From positions 372,001 to 436,000 of the forward strand of contig NZ_LR025085.1 in the NCBI RefSeq assembly GCF_900560745.1: a stretch of DNA of 64,000 bases, read 5' to 3'. Under the pieces are notes generated by a model. It was given only the letters and a program-made list of their open reading frames with translations. It made no database searches and was not told where the DNA came from. Both the position numbers and the translations under genes were made by a program. Below, piece after piece: positions 33,276 through 42,249 of the stretch. The first letter of the stretch is position 1, and every line of letters begins with the position of its first letter. Origin of the DNA: Buchnera aphidicola (Cinara strobi) (GTDB lineage Bacteria; Pseudomonadota; Gammaproteobacteria; Enterobacterales; Enterobacteriaceae).

Positions 33276-34649
33276 ATGATAGAAATAAAAAAAACCAAAA
33301 ATAATCTCAAAATACCTCCACATTCATTAGAAGCAGAGCAATCTGTTTTAGGAGGGTTAATGTTAGATAATCAACAATGGGATACAATTTCTGAATATAT
33401 TATACCTGAAGACTTTTATAGTCGGCAACATCAGTTAATTTTTTATGAAATGAAAAATTTAATTGAAAAAGGGTCTCCGATAGACTTGATTACTTTATCA
33501 GAATCATTAGAACAAAAAGGTGAATTAAATAATGTAGGGAGATTTGCCTATCTAGCTAAGATATCAAAAAATACACCAAGTATTACTAATATTATAGCTT
33601 ATGCTGAAATCATACGAGAACGCGCTATTATCCGTGAAATAATCTTAACTGCCCATAATATTGCTTATGCTGGATATTACCCGCAAGGACGAAAAAGTCC
33701 TGAATTATTAGATTATGCAGAATCAAGTATATTTAAAATTTCAGAAATACGATCACAGGACCAAAATGGACCAAAAAATATAGAAAAAATTTTAGATAAA
33801 ACTATTCAATCTATTGAAAGACTTATAAAAAAACCAAATAATGGAATAACTGGACTCAATACAGGATATCATGATTTAAATAAAAAAACATCAGGATTAC
33901 AAAAATCAGATTTAATTATTATAGCTGCTCGACCCTCCATGGGGAAAACAACATTTGCAATGAATTTATGTGAAAATACAGCAATGTTATATGAAAAACC
34001 TATCTTAATTTTCAGTCTAGAAATGCCTGGAGAACAAATTATGATTCGTATGTTAGCCTCATTATCACGAGTTAATCAATCAAAAATACGAACTGGACAA
34101 CTCAGTAATGAAGAATGGAGTAGAATTTCTAGTACTATGAATATTTTATTAAAAAAAAAAAATATATATATAGATGATTCGTCTAGACTTACTCCTAGTG
34201 AAGTTCGTTCACGTTCTCGTAAAATATATAAAGAAAACAATGGATTAAGTTTAATTATGATTGATTATCTTCAACTAATTAAGATTCCATCATTATCAGG
34301 AAACCGAACCTTAGAAATAGCTGAAATATCTAGAACTTTAAAAGCATTAGCTAAAGAACTCAATATCCCTATTATTGCCTTATCGCAATTAAACAGATCT
34401 CTAGAACAGAGATCAGATAAGCGTCCAGTAAATTCAGATCTACGAGAATCTGGTTCCTTGGAACAAGATGCTGATTTAATCTTATTTATCTATCGAGATG
34501 AATTATATCATGAAAACAGTGATTTTAAGGGAATAGCAGAAATTATCATAGGTAAACAGAGAAACGGCCCAACAGGAACGGTTCATTTAACATTTAATGG
34601 AAAATGGTCACGATTTGATAACTACGCTAACCCAAAATTTCATTGTTGA
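33276..34649 (+). CDS. dnaB: Replicative DNA helicase DnaB
   Basis: DnaB is the hexameric 5'-3' helicase at the replication fork. The N-terminal domain (PPHSLEAEQSVLGGLMLD, 14-31) binds primase. The RecA-like domain has Walker A ARPSMGKTTF at about 218-227, Walker B LIMIDYLQLI, and an arginine finger region in RNGPTG. The length is 457 (E. coli 471), with no intein. It is monocistronic by position, since the next gene is 558 nt downstream. Confidence 0.98.
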   Translation: MIEIKKTKNNLKIPPHSLEAEQSVLGGLMLDNQQWDTISEYIIPEDFYSRQHQLIFYEMKNLIEKGSPIDLITLSESLEQKGELNNVGRFAYLAKISKNTPSITNIIAYAEIIRERAIIREIILTAHNIAYAGYYPQGRKSPELLDYAESSIFKISEIRSQDQNGPKNIEKILDKTIQSIERLIKKPNNGITGLNTGYHDLNKKTSGLQKSDLIIIAARPSMGKTTFAMNLCENTAMLYEKPILIFSLEMPGEQIMIRMLASLSRVNQSKIRTGQLSNEEWSRISSTMNILLKKKNIYIDDSSRLTPSEVRSRSRKIYKENNGLSLIMIDYLQLIKIPSLSGNRTLEIAEISRTLKALAKELNIPIIALSQLNRSLEQRSDKRPVNSDLRESGSLEQDADLILFIYRDELYHENSDFKGIAEIIIGKQRNGPTGTVHLTFNGKWSRFDNYANPKFHC

Positions 34650-35207
34650 AATAATAATAAATAAAATAATCTATATCAATAGATACACTTTAAAATACTT
34701 ATTTCTAGTTTTTCAATATTAATGCACTTAAATATAAACAGATAAAAAATCAAAAAAAATTATTCAATTATTTTATAACTCGTAATTTTATAAAATATTC
34801 TATCAATAGAACATAAAATATTATGTTTATTAAACATAGTTATTTTATACAAGAATCAAGTTTTAAGGCACTATATTATAATTCTTATTAAAAATATTTT
34901 ATGTCCTTTAAATATTAATATTTTATTCAAAAATTCCCTCATAATAAATTTTTACTATTATATATAAATATAATTTATATTTATATATAATAGTCTACAA
35001 TAAAAAATTTTTATCAATTAAATTTAATATATCATAATTATACGAACTCAAAATAAGAATATTAAAAAAATTTAACTATATATTTATATATAATTCAGTT
35101 ATCATAGTAAATGAATTACAAATATAATATGTCCTGAATATTAGTATTTTACTATTTTTTATATAACACAATATACATTATTCTGTAAACATTTTCTGTA
35201 AAAAAAT
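34650..35207. other. Noncoding spacer, dnaB to ruvX (558 nt)
   Basis: There is no coding frame of note. In E. coli and larger Buchnera genomes gshB (glutathione synthetase) lies just before ruvX, so this is probably its erased site. It contains a stem-like repeat at 34813-34848 (nested ATAAAATA and TATGTTT arms) and a 41-nt near-perfect palindrome at 34954-34994. Two loosely similar segments starting ATGTCCT (near 34907 and 35130) are also present. Confidence 0.55.
34954..34994. repeat. Perfect 20-bp inverted repeat around one base
   Basis: The 20-nt left arm, beginning ACTATTATATA, is matched base for base by its reverse complement ending TATATAATAGT, with a single T at the centre. It is almost all A/T, but the flanking C and G (34955 and 34993) also pair. 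Such a long exact arm could extrude as a cruciform or form a long RNA hairpin. Confidence 0.75.
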
Positions 35208-35606
35208 ATGATTGTTTTATGTTTTGATTATGGTATTAAAAAAATCGGTTTAGCGATTGCTGAAACACAATTAAACTATTCAACCCCAATTCGTTCAATT
35301 TTTAACGATAAAAAAAAATATTTTTGGAAAAAAATTTATTTAACTATTAATGAATGGAATCCTGAATGTATAATTATTGGATATCCGTATAATATAAATA
35401 AAAAAATCAATAAAAAAATAAGAAAATTTAGTTTCCAAATAAAAAAAAAATTTAAAAAACCAATATTTTTATATAATGAAAATTATTCCTCTAAAGAGGC
35501 TCAAAGTTTTTATACAAAAAAATCATCATATTGTATACACTCTGTATCTGCAAAAATCATTTTAGACGGTTGGTTACAAACCAATTACATGAAAAATATT
35601 CAATAA
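35208..35606 (+). CDS. ruvX: Pre-16S rRNA nuclease RuvX/YqgF
   Basis: YqgF trims the 5' end of pre-16S rRNA and has an RNase H fold. The first catalytic acid is Asp7 in CFDYGIKKIG, and Glu91 lies in YNENYSS (E. coli HDERLS). The third acid of the family, Asp in VDSASA, is replaced by His111 in IHSVSA. The loop before it is shortened, leaving 132 residues (E. coli 138). IILDGWLQ at the end fits the family. It lies upstream of hemW, as in E. coli, with yggS and neighbours missing. Confidence 0.9.
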   Translation: MIVLCFDYGIKKIGLAIAETQLNYSTPIRSIFNDKKKYFWKKIYLTINEWNPECIIIGYPYNINKKINKKIRKFSFQIKKKFKKPIFLYNENYSSKEAQSFYTKKSSYCIHSVSAKIILDGWLQTNYMKNIQ

Positions 35607-35707
35607 AGAAATTAAAATAAAAGTTATTTACAATAATATGAAAAAATTTTTGTTTTCAAAAAAATATTTATTTTATTAAATTACTATTATTAAATAATAA
35701 AATTATT

Positions 35708-36853
35708 ATGAAAAAAAAAAAATACAATTTACCACCACTTAGTTTATATATTCATATACCTTGGTGTATTAAAAAATGCCCGTACTGTGATTTTCACTCA
35801 TATAAAAATTCTAATAAAGTATCAGAAAAAAGTTACATTAAACATTTACTAAAAGATTTAAAAAATGATAAAAAACTAGTATTAAATCGAACTATTCAAT
35901 CTATTTTTATTGGAGGAGGAACCCCCAGTCTGTTGAAAAATAGTAGTATTAAATATCTATTAAATCAAATAAAAAAAATTTTACCTGTAGCCAAAAAAGC
36001 AGAAATTTCTATAGAAATAAATCCCAATTCCAATCAAAAAAATAAATTAAACCAATATTTAAAAGATGGAATTAATCGATTATCAATTGGAATACAAACA
36101 TTTCATAATCATTTACTAAAAACTCTTCAACGAACATATAAAAAAAAAGAAATAATTAGTTTGCTAAATTCTATTAAAAAAACTTCAAATAGAAATTTAA
36201 ATCTTGATCTCATGTATGGGTTACCAGGGCAATCTATTCAAGAAGCTTTACAAGATTTATATACAACGATTTATTTAAAACCTGAGCATATTTCATGGTA
36301 TCAGCTAGATATTGAACCGAATACTCCATTTTATTCAAAAAATATCATATTACCTTCAATAAAAGAAATTAAAAAAATACAAAGAGAAGGAAAGAAAATT
36401 CTTAAACAAGCTGGGTATACCCAATATGAAATATCCGCATATTCCAGTAAAAAAAAATATCAATGTTTACATAATCTTAATTATTGGAATTTTGGTGATT
36501 ATTTAGGAATCGGCTGCGGTGCACATGGAAAGATTACTCAAAAAAATAAAACTATTATTCGTACAGTAAAAATAAAAAATGATATGTTATATATAAAAAA
36601 TAAATATATACAAAAAAAATATATAGTATCAAATAAAGACTTACCTTTTGAATTTTTCTTAAATACTTTTAGACTATTAAAACCAATTAAATATAAAAAT
36701 TTTGAACAAAGTACAAATATTAAAAAAGAAAAAATAAAAAAAAAGATTTTAATAGCTCAAACCAAAGGATATTTAGATATCACTGATAAATCTTGGAATA
36801 TAACAGAGCGTGGTAGAGAACAATTAAATAACTTAATGTCTATTTTTTTATAA
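35708..36853 (+). CDS. hemW: Heme chaperone HemW (radical SAM family)
   Basis: HemW is a radical SAM protein related to HemN that hands heme to respiratory enzymes. The cluster motif is Cys20-X3-Cys24-X2-Cys27 in PWCIKKCPYCDF. FIGGGTPS, LSIGIQTF, LDLMYGLPGQ and NYWNFGDYLGIGCGAHG are conserved. The 381 residues match E. coli (378). HemW has CxxxCxxC with Phe where HemN-type oxidases have extra conserved residues, so coproporphyrinogen oxidation is unlikely. The ATG is followed by a run of 12 A. Confidence 0.94.
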   Translation: MKKKKYNLPPLSLYIHIPWCIKKCPYCDFHSYKNSNKVSEKSYIKHLLKDLKNDKKLVLNRTIQSIFIGGGTPSLLKNSSIKYLLNQIKKILPVAKKAEISIEINPNSNQKNKLNQYLKDGINRLSIGIQTFHNHLLKTLQRTYKKKEIISLLNSIKKTSNRNLNLDLMYGLPGQSIQEALQDLYTTIYLKPEHISWYQLDIEPNTPFYSKNIILPSIKEIKKIQREGKKILKQAGYTQYEISAYSSKKKYQCLHNLNYWNFGDYLGIGCGAHGKITQKNKTIIRTVKIKNDMLYIKNKYIQKKYIVSNKDLPFEFFLNTFRLLKPIKYKNFEQSTNIKKEKIKKKILIAQTKGYLDITDKSWNITERGREQLNNLMSIFL

Positions 36854-36885
36854 TAAAATCTTTAAAAATCATATTTTTCAAAAAA

Positions 36886-37611
36886 TTATATTTTTAAAAA
36901 TTGATATTTATAATCATAAATAGTATTATTTAATAATATACCTTTTTTTTCAAATTTAGTTAAATCTCGTGTTCCTAATAATGGATTCATTGGGGTATCA
37001 AGAAAAATTCTTTTAAAAAAAGAAAAGTTATGCATTAACGTACTTATTTTCTGAGAGTATGAATTACAATCAGTAATAATATGTACATAACCTTTTTTAA
37101 TTAACTTTTTTTCTATCAACCGAATAAAATTTAAATTAATTAATCTTCTTTTATGATGTTTAAGTTTAAACCAAGGATCAGGAAAAAAAATTTGAAAAAT
37201 TCCAATAGACTTGTCTGGAATCATATAATTCAATACATCTAAAGCATTATAAAAAATAATTTTTATATTGGTAACATGATATTGTCTTGCATACAGCAAA
37301 GCTGAAAAAATACTTGCTGGATGAATTTCAATTCCAATAAAATTGATATGTGGATTTCTTAAGGCTTTTTTTATAAATAATTTTCCATTTCCAAAACCAA
37401 TTTCTATCAAAACAAACTGATTTAAAGGAAATAATAAAAAAAAATCTAATTTTTGATAATTAAAATCAATACCATATTTTTTCCAACATTTTAAAATACA
37501 TTTTTTTTTTTTTTCATTTATACGCCTTCGTCTTATTGAATAATTTTTCAATAAAATACAATAACTTAGATTATTATTTTTACAAAATATATCATTTATA
37601 TAAAAAATCAT
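36886..37611 (-). CDS. trmB: tRNA (guanine-N7-)-methyltransferase
   Basis: TrmB makes m7G46 in tRNAs with SAM. The Rossmann fold shows LIEIGFGNGK for SAM binding, IGIEIHPAS, the FFPDPWFKLKHHKRRLI segment typical of the family, and TDCNSYSQ. The length of 241 matches E. coli (239). The basic N-terminal SIRRRR stretch is present. It is divergent from mutY, as in E. coli. Confidence 0.96.
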   Translation of the reverse strand: MIFYINDIFCKNNNLSYCILLKNYSIRRRRINEKKKKCILKCWKKYGIDFNYQKLDFFLLFPLNQFVLIEIGFGNGKLFIKKALRNPHINFIGIEIHPASIFSALLYARQYHVTNIKIIFYNALDVLNYMIPDKSIGIFQIFFPDPWFKLKHHKRRLINLNFIRLIEKKLIKKGYVHIITDCNSYSQKISTLMHNFSFFKRIFLDTPMNPLLGTRDLTKFEKKGILLNNTIYDYKYQFLKI

Positions 37612-37749
37612 TGTTTGTCCATATAAAATAATGTTAATATTTCTTTTAAGGAAATAATAAGATATATAATTTTTATATAAAAAATATTGTTTCTAAAAAT
37701 ATATACTTTATTATATCAACCATGATAATACATTAATTATTAAGAGAAT

Positions 37750-38790
37750 ATGTTATTTTCACAAAAAATACTTAATTGGTTCCATTTAAATGGAAGAAAG
37801 AATTTACCCTGGCAAAAAAAAAATACGTATCTGATATGGTTATCGGAAATTATGTTACAACAAACACAAGTTAAAATAGTTATCCCGTATTTTAAAAAAT
37901 TTATAAAAATATTTCCTAATGTATTGTCAGTAGCCAATTCTAATATCAATAAAATATTGCATATATGGAGCGGGTTAGGATATTATCAACGAGCTCACAA
38001 TTTACATAAAACTGCAATAATAATAAAAAATCAATATAATGGAATATTTCCAGATAATTTCACTGAAATAAAAAAATTACCAGGAATAGGACAGTCAACA
38101 GCTGGAGCAATTTTATCTTTTTCTTATAATTTTAGATATCCAATTTTAGATAGTAACATTAAGCGAATACTTATACGCTTCCACGGGATTAATATTCAAG
38201 ATAAAAAAAAAAATCAAATAGATAAAATATTATGGAAATTAATTGATCAATATCTTCCTATTCATAATTCTAGTCAATTTAATCAAGCAATGATGGATAT
38301 TGGATCATTAATTTGCATACCTTCTAATCCAAAATGTCTCATATGTCCTTTAAAAAAAAATTGTAAATACCAAAGTATTAAAACTCATTTAATAAGAAAA
38401 AAAAAACATAAAAAAGATACAATTGGTTTACTATTTTCTATTATTCAATATAACAATATAACTGTTTTACAAAAAAATAATAATATTCTATTTTGGAAAG
38501 GATTATTTTATTTTCCTTTTACACTATTTAATATATCAGAACTAAAATGGAAGAAAATCAAAAAAAATAAAAAAAAATTAGAAATAAATCCTTTTATACA
38601 CCGTATATATAATAAAAAAATATATATCATTCCACAAATTATTCAAATAAAAAAAATTTTTATATTAAATATTTTAAAAATAAAGCAAATATTATTATTT
38701 AATATTTTTCAAAAAGAAGAAATTGGTATACCTGCTCCAATGAAAATTTTATTAGACATATTTAAAAAAAAAATCTGGGAAAAAAAATGA
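37750..38790 (+). CDS. mutY: Adenine DNA glycosylase MutY
   Basis: MutY removes adenine mispaired with 8-oxoguanine. The HhH-GPD domain carries catalytic Glu33 in WLSEIMLQQTQ and Asp134 in PILDSNIKR, with GIGQSTAGAIL between. The [4Fe-4S] ligands are Cys189, Cys196, Cys199 and Cys205. The C-terminal NUDIX-like domain that recognises 8-oxoG is recognisable only by length (346 against 350) and is strongly diverged. The stop overlaps the yggX start by 4 nt. Confidence 0.97.
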   Translation: MLFSQKILNWFHLNGRKNLPWQKKNTYLIWLSEIMLQQTQVKIVIPYFKKFIKIFPNVLSVANSNINKILHIWSGLGYYQRAHNLHKTAIIIKNQYNGIFPDNFTEIKKLPGIGQSTAGAILSFSYNFRYPILDSNIKRILIRFHGINIQDKKKNQIDKILWKLIDQYLPIHNSSQFNQAMMDIGSLICIPSNPKCLICPLKKNCKYQSIKTHLIRKKKHKKDTIGLLFSIIQYNNITVLQKNNNILFWKGLFYFPFTLFNISELKWKKIKKNKKKLEINPFIHRIYNKKIYIIPQIIQIKKIFILNILKIKQILLFNIFQKEEIGIPAPMKILLDIFKKKIWEKK

Positions 38791-39032
38791 AAAAAAAAAA
38801 ACGTATTGTATTTTGTGATTTCTTTAAAAAAAATAAAGAAGGTTTAGATTATCAATTCTTCCCAGGTAAAATAGGGAAACGAATTTATCAAAACATCTCT
38901 AAAGAAGCTTGGGCTTTTTGGATAAAAAAACAAACAAAAATAATAAACGAAAAAAAATTAAACATGTTTCTTGATCAAGATAGAGCATTTTTAGAAAAAG
39001 AAATGGAAAATTTTTTATTTTATAAAAAATAA
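38787..39032 (+). CDS. yggX: Probable Fe(2+)-trafficking protein YggX
   Basis: YggX protects labile iron-sulfur proteins and may move iron. FCDFFKKNKEGLDYQFFPGKIGKRIY, quoted for its Cys10 and PGxxGKRIY pattern, ISKEAWAFW and LINEKKLNM-type blocks match E. coli. The protein ends after NFLFYKK at 81 residues, whereas E. coli has 91, so the flexible tail is gone. Its ATG sits between runs of 8 and 12 A and overlaps mutY. Confidence 0.94.
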   Translation: MKKKKRIVFCDFFKKNKEGLDYQFFPGKIGKRIYQNISKEAWAFWIKKQTKIINEKKLNMFLDQDRAFLEKEMENFLFYKK

Positions 39033-39100
39033 AGAGTTAACTAAAAAAAAATTATTAGAATGTAAATTAATAATCACCAATTATATAAATAAAATATCTT

Positions 39101-40528
39101 TTAACACAAAGAATTAATTTTAATAATTACATCATTCATATAACTTATTAATTTATCTAATAAAAATAAATTCTTTTCACTATGTACATGCTTAATTTTT
39201 AATTTTTGAATACTATCCATATAATTTTTTACAAAATCTGAATTAATTTTTTTTTGACAATATAATTTCCATATTTTTTTTTCATTAGAATTTAAACAAT
39301 TAACAAAATTACGACCTTTTAATCGAAAAAAAATTTCTTTAGCTCTCGAATCTAAAAATCTAGGGTATAGGTTAATCCATTTTAAAGGTCCTTGTTCATG
39401 AATAAATTTGAATAGCAATTTGTCTTTATATGAAAAAAAATCGTAATATAATTTACAATCAATATCATCGTTATTTTTTCTGACATTTTCATGTGAAAAT
39501 AACGATACAATCCAATTTTTAATTTTTATATTTTTATTCAATAAATAAAAATTTTTTTGACATCGCATATAATTAATTTTTAATCTTTGACAATTATTTA
39601 CAGAAATAGAATTATAAGAAAAAAAAAGTGGAGATTTATTTAAAGAAATTACTTGTACTCCATAACTAAATAAGTCTTTAATAGTCAAATTATTTTTTAA
39701 AATACAATTATAAAGATGAAATATTTTTTTTATTTTTTTAGATAAATTGACGGCGATAATATTATTTTTATATCGAGGATGATAACCTAATATCATAATA
39801 CAACCAATATTATTATTTTTAGAACCAAAAAAACTAGATATATAAAAAATAGGTTTTTGAAAATTACGAATTAAAAAAGAAAATATATATTTTTTACATG
39901 ATATTTTATATAAAAAAAAAAGAAAATCTTTATTATAACGATAAAGATGGCGCATTACTAATATGGTAGCCATTACATCAGAACAAGCATCGTGAACAGA
40001 ATCATGTTTCATATTATTAATAAAAGTGATATCTGATAATTTAAAACTAACTGTTCCGTCAAAATTATGACACCAGAGCATTATATTTGGAAAAAAAATA
40101 TAAAAAGAACGTAATATATTTAATAAATCCCAACTAAAATTACCATTTTTCCAACTCCATTCGTATGGATCTAATAAATTTCTGTAAAAAAGGTTACGAG
40201 TAATTAAATCATCAAATTTAATATTATTATATCCAATAAAGCATATTTTTTTTTTTGAAAAAATATTATAAATTTTTTTAGAAAAAATATATTCATTTAA
40301 TCCATATATATGAGTATATTGAGGTAAAATTCTAGTAACAAGAATGGAATTGGGGTTAGGTAAATAATCTAAAGGCGGGAAACAAAATAAAACAGTTTTT
40401 TTATAAACTATCTTAAAAGTATTATCAGTTTCAAAACAACAGAATTGAGAAATCTTATCTAAAGATACATTAACCCCAAAGGTTTCATAATCATAGAAAA
40501 TAAAACTATTGTTAGAAAAATTCGTCAT
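39101..40528 (-). CDS. sbcB: Exodeoxyribonuclease I
   Basis: ExoI degrades single-stranded DNA 3' to 5' in recombination and mismatch repair. The DEDDh exonuclease domain has Asp13 and Glu15 in FIFYDYETFG, GYNNIKFDD, and HDACSDVMATI. The SH3-like and C-terminal helical domains are long but diverged. The length of 475 matches E. coli exactly. Gene order near mutY/yggX has changed relative to E. coli, where sbcB is elsewhere. It reads toward yggX. Confidence 0.96.
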   Translation of the reverse strand: MTNFSNNSFIFYDYETFGVNVSLDKISQFCCFETDNTFKIVYKKTVLFCFPPLDYLPNPNSILVTRILPQYTHIYGLNEYIFSKKIYNIFSKKKICFIGYNNIKFDDLITRNLFYRNLLDPYEWSWKNGNFSWDLLNILRSFYIFFPNIMLWCHNFDGTVSFKLSDITFINNMKHDSVHDACSDVMATILVMRHLYRYNKDFLFFLYKISCKKYIFSFLIRNFQKPIFYISSFFGSKNNNIGCIMILGYHPRYKNNIIAVNLSKKIKKIFHLYNCILKNNLTIKDLFSYGVQVISLNKSPLFFSYNSISVNNCQRLKINYMRCQKNFYLLNKNIKIKNWIVSLFSHENVRKNNDDIDCKLYYDFFSYKDKLLFKFIHEQGPLKWINLYPRFLDSRAKEIFFRLKGRNFVNCLNSNEKKIWKLYCQKKINSDFVKNYMDSIQKLKIKHVHSEKNLFLLDKLISYMNDVIIKINSLC

Positions 40529-40606
40529 AATATTTGCATTATTAAAATAACTATATTTACCATTTTCTTTAAAAATGTATTTTTTAGAAAAATATTATAT
40601 TATTCT

Positions 40607-40680
40607 CTCCCCTGACTGGACTCGAACCAGTGACATACGGATTAACAGTCCGCCGTTCTACCAAACTGAACTACAGAGGA
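40607..40680 (-). tRNA. tRNA-Asn (anticodon GUU)
   Basis: The minus-strand cloverleaf has acceptor TCCTCTG with CAGGGGA, anticodon loop CTGTTAA (GTT) and T loop GTTCGAGT. The discriminator base is G, and CCA is not encoded. It is close to E. coli tRNA-Asn. Confidence 0.97.
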
Positions 40681-40690
40681 ATATATTTAT

Positions 40691-40719
40691 TATATAACAT
40701 ATTAAAAGTTATTTGTCAA
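40691..40719 (-). promoter_or_regulatory. Promoter for tRNA-Asn
   Basis: A perfect TTGACA (40714-40719) is followed after 17 nt by TATATA, which overlaps a TATAAT two bases on, ending about 10 nt before tRNA-Asn. The transcript would be nearly leaderless. Confidence 0.65.
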
Positions 40720-40787
40720 TAAAAATTTTTTTTATAGTTTCTTTTTAAGAACCATAATTACTATTTTATAAATTTATAAAAAAAATA

Positions 40788-40816
40788 TAGATAAGTTTTA
40801 AAATTTGTTTTATAAT
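40788..40816 (+). promoter_or_regulatory. Candidate promoter for tRNA-Ile2
   Basis: TAGATA (40788-40793) is followed after 17 nt by a perfect TATAAT (40811-40816), about 42 nt before the tRNA. A second TATAAT at 40822-40827 is also present. Confidence 0.5.
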
Positions 40817-40857
40817 ATATATATAATACGTAAAAATATGTAATTAATAAAATTATA

Positions 40858-40930
40858 GGCCCTTTAGCTCAGTGGTTAGAGCACACGACTCATAATCGTT
40901 TGGTCGCAGGTTCAAATCCTGCAAGGGCCA
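40858..40930 (+). tRNA. tRNA-Ile2 (anticodon CAU, needs lysidine)
   Basis: The anticodon is CAT, but the body matches E. coli tRNA-Ile2 rather than either tRNA-Met. The acceptor is GGCCCTT, the D arm AGCTCAGTGGTTAGAGCA, the anticodon stem CGACTCATAATCG, and the variable region TTGGTCG. It should be modified at C34 by TilS to read AUA, an abundant codon in such AT-rich DNA. CCA is not encoded. Confidence 0.93.
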
Positions 40931-41023
40931 TAGCATCTTAAATCTCAATGTATGTAAATATTGATTATGTTTCAATATAAAAATTGAACAATTTAAAAAA
41001 ACTAAAAATAAAATAATTAAAAA

Positions 41024-41413
41024 CTATTTAAGAGAAATAAATAATCGAGCAATTTTTAATCCAGGATTAATATAAACTTTATATTTACCACAATTCCACA
41101 AAGAAATCTTTAATTCAAAAAAACTTGAAAAAGAATTCATAATATTTAAAGGATTTCCAATCACCAGACCATATTTTTTTTTCATATCCTTTAAATAAGT
41201 AATAGAATATTTATAAAGCTGATCTGATCTTTTTATTAAAATTCCTGTTGAAATTAACAAAGTTTGACTAGGTAAAATATATTTTTTTTCAAAAATACAG
41301 GCTCTTAAAAAAAAAATAATTGTTTTTTGATACTCATATTCTACAAAAGAAAAAACTGTTCCAATACGAGCATCAATAATTTTTATATTTTTTAAAAATA
41401 ATTTAACATACAT
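41024..41413 (-). CDS. dut: Decayed dUTPase (dut) homologue, probably inactive
   Basis: Length, position before rplI, and patches such as ILPSQTLLISTGI, YGLVIGNPLNI, ISLWNCG and INPGLKIARLF align with E. coli Dut. Normal Dut is 152 residues and splits dUTP to dUMP. Here the trimer active-site motifs are ruined. AGxDLRA has become IIFFLRA, PRSGLG has become LKDMKK, and the catalytic Asp of GLIDSDYQG is Asn93 in NIMNSFSS. The glycine-rich C-terminal arm (motif 5) is absent because the protein stops at 129. The frame is open, so it is either a young pseudogene or a protein kept for another role. Confidence 0.8.
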   Translation of the reverse strand: MYVKLFLKNIKIIDARIGTVFSFVEYEYQKTIIFFLRACIFEKKYILPSQTLLISTGILIKRSDQLYKYSITYLKDMKKKYGLVIGNPLNIMNSFSSFFELKISLWNCGKYKVYINPGLKIARLFISLK

Positions 41414-41437
41414 ACAAATAATCCAATTATATAAATT

Positions 41438-41887
41438 TTATTTCGAAAGAATCGAAATTGTAAACGTAGTAGACATATTTTTATATGGAGTAAAAATAGC
41501 TTGATGTAAACCTAAATAACGCAATAACCCTTTAGGCAAGTGAATCTCATGTTTATGAATTAGTATTCCCATATGATAAAAATTAGAAATAATATCTTTT
41601 ATTCCAATAGAACCAAATATTTTTTTTTTTTCACTAGATTTCATAAAAAAAACTATAGCGCCAATTGACTTAATTATATTAATTCTTTGAATAGAGTGAT
41701 TAATTTTTTTTGATTCTTCTTTTTCTTTAAATATCTTATTTTTTTCAAATAATTCAATATTTTCTTTAGTTGCTAATAAAGCTTGTTTAGTAGGAATTAA
41801 ATAATTCCTTGCATATCCATTTTTAACTTTAATTAATTTTCCTTTTCTTCCTATTTTCCCTATAGTATTTAATAAAATTACTTTCAT
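41438..41887 (-). CDS. rplI: 50S ribosomal protein L9
   Basis: L9 is an elongated protein that extends from the L1 stalk base. The 149 residues equal E. coli. The N-domain signature GKIGRKGKLIKVKNGYARNYLIP is recognisable. A long connecting helix is rich in Lys/Glu, and the C-domain is present but diverged. It is the last gene of rpsF-rpsR-rplI. dut follows 24 nt downstream. Confidence 0.97.
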   Translation of the reverse strand: MKVILLNTIGKIGRKGKLIKVKNGYARNYLIPTKQALLATKENIELFEKNKIFKEKEESKKINHSIQRINIIKSIGAIVFFMKSSEKKKIFGSIGIKDIISNFYHMGILIHKHEIHLPKGLLRYLGLHQAIFTPYKNMSTTFTISILSK

Positions 41888-41941
41888 ATTTAATAGCCTT
41901 CAGAATATTTAACTAAAAATTATAGAAATAATACTCCCTTT

Positions 41942-42169
41942 TTACTGATGTTGATCAGTATAAGGAATTAAACCGATAAAACGTGCTCTTTTAATAGCGC
42001 GTGACAACTGTCTTTGATATTTTGCTTTAGTTCCAGTAATACGACTAGGAACTATTTTTCCACTTTCAGTAATATAATTTTTTAACATCATAACATCTTT
42101 ATAGTCTATACACTTAATTCCTTCAGCAGTAAATCGACAAAATTTTCTACGACGAAAATAACGAACCAT
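41942..42169 (-). CDS. rpsR: 30S ribosomal protein S18
   Basis: S18 pairs with S6 on the 30S platform. The 75 residues equal E. coli, with [40 protein letters not shown] and [18 protein letters not shown], quoted in pieces. It lies between rpsF and rplI. priB, which separates rpsF and rpsR in E. coli, is absent. Confidence 0.98.
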   Translation of the reverse strand: MVRYFRRRKFCRFTAEGIKCIDYKDVMMLKNYITESGKIVPSRITGTKAKYQRQLSRAIKRARFIGLIPYTDQHQ

Positions 42170-42249
42170 TTTCTACCTCTTAATTATTTTTAAAATAAAA
42201 AATATTTTTAATATTGTCTACAATAATAAAAGATTTAAGAAATCTAATC

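Noticed and set aside
34907-35160. Two loosely similar segments starting ATGTCCT in the dnaB-ruvX gap
   Set aside because: The match is short and imperfect in A/T-rich DNA. Likely chance.
40858-40930. Reading the CAU tRNA as elongator tRNA-Met
   Set aside because: Acceptor, anticodon stem and variable region match tRNA-Ile2, not tRNA-Met.
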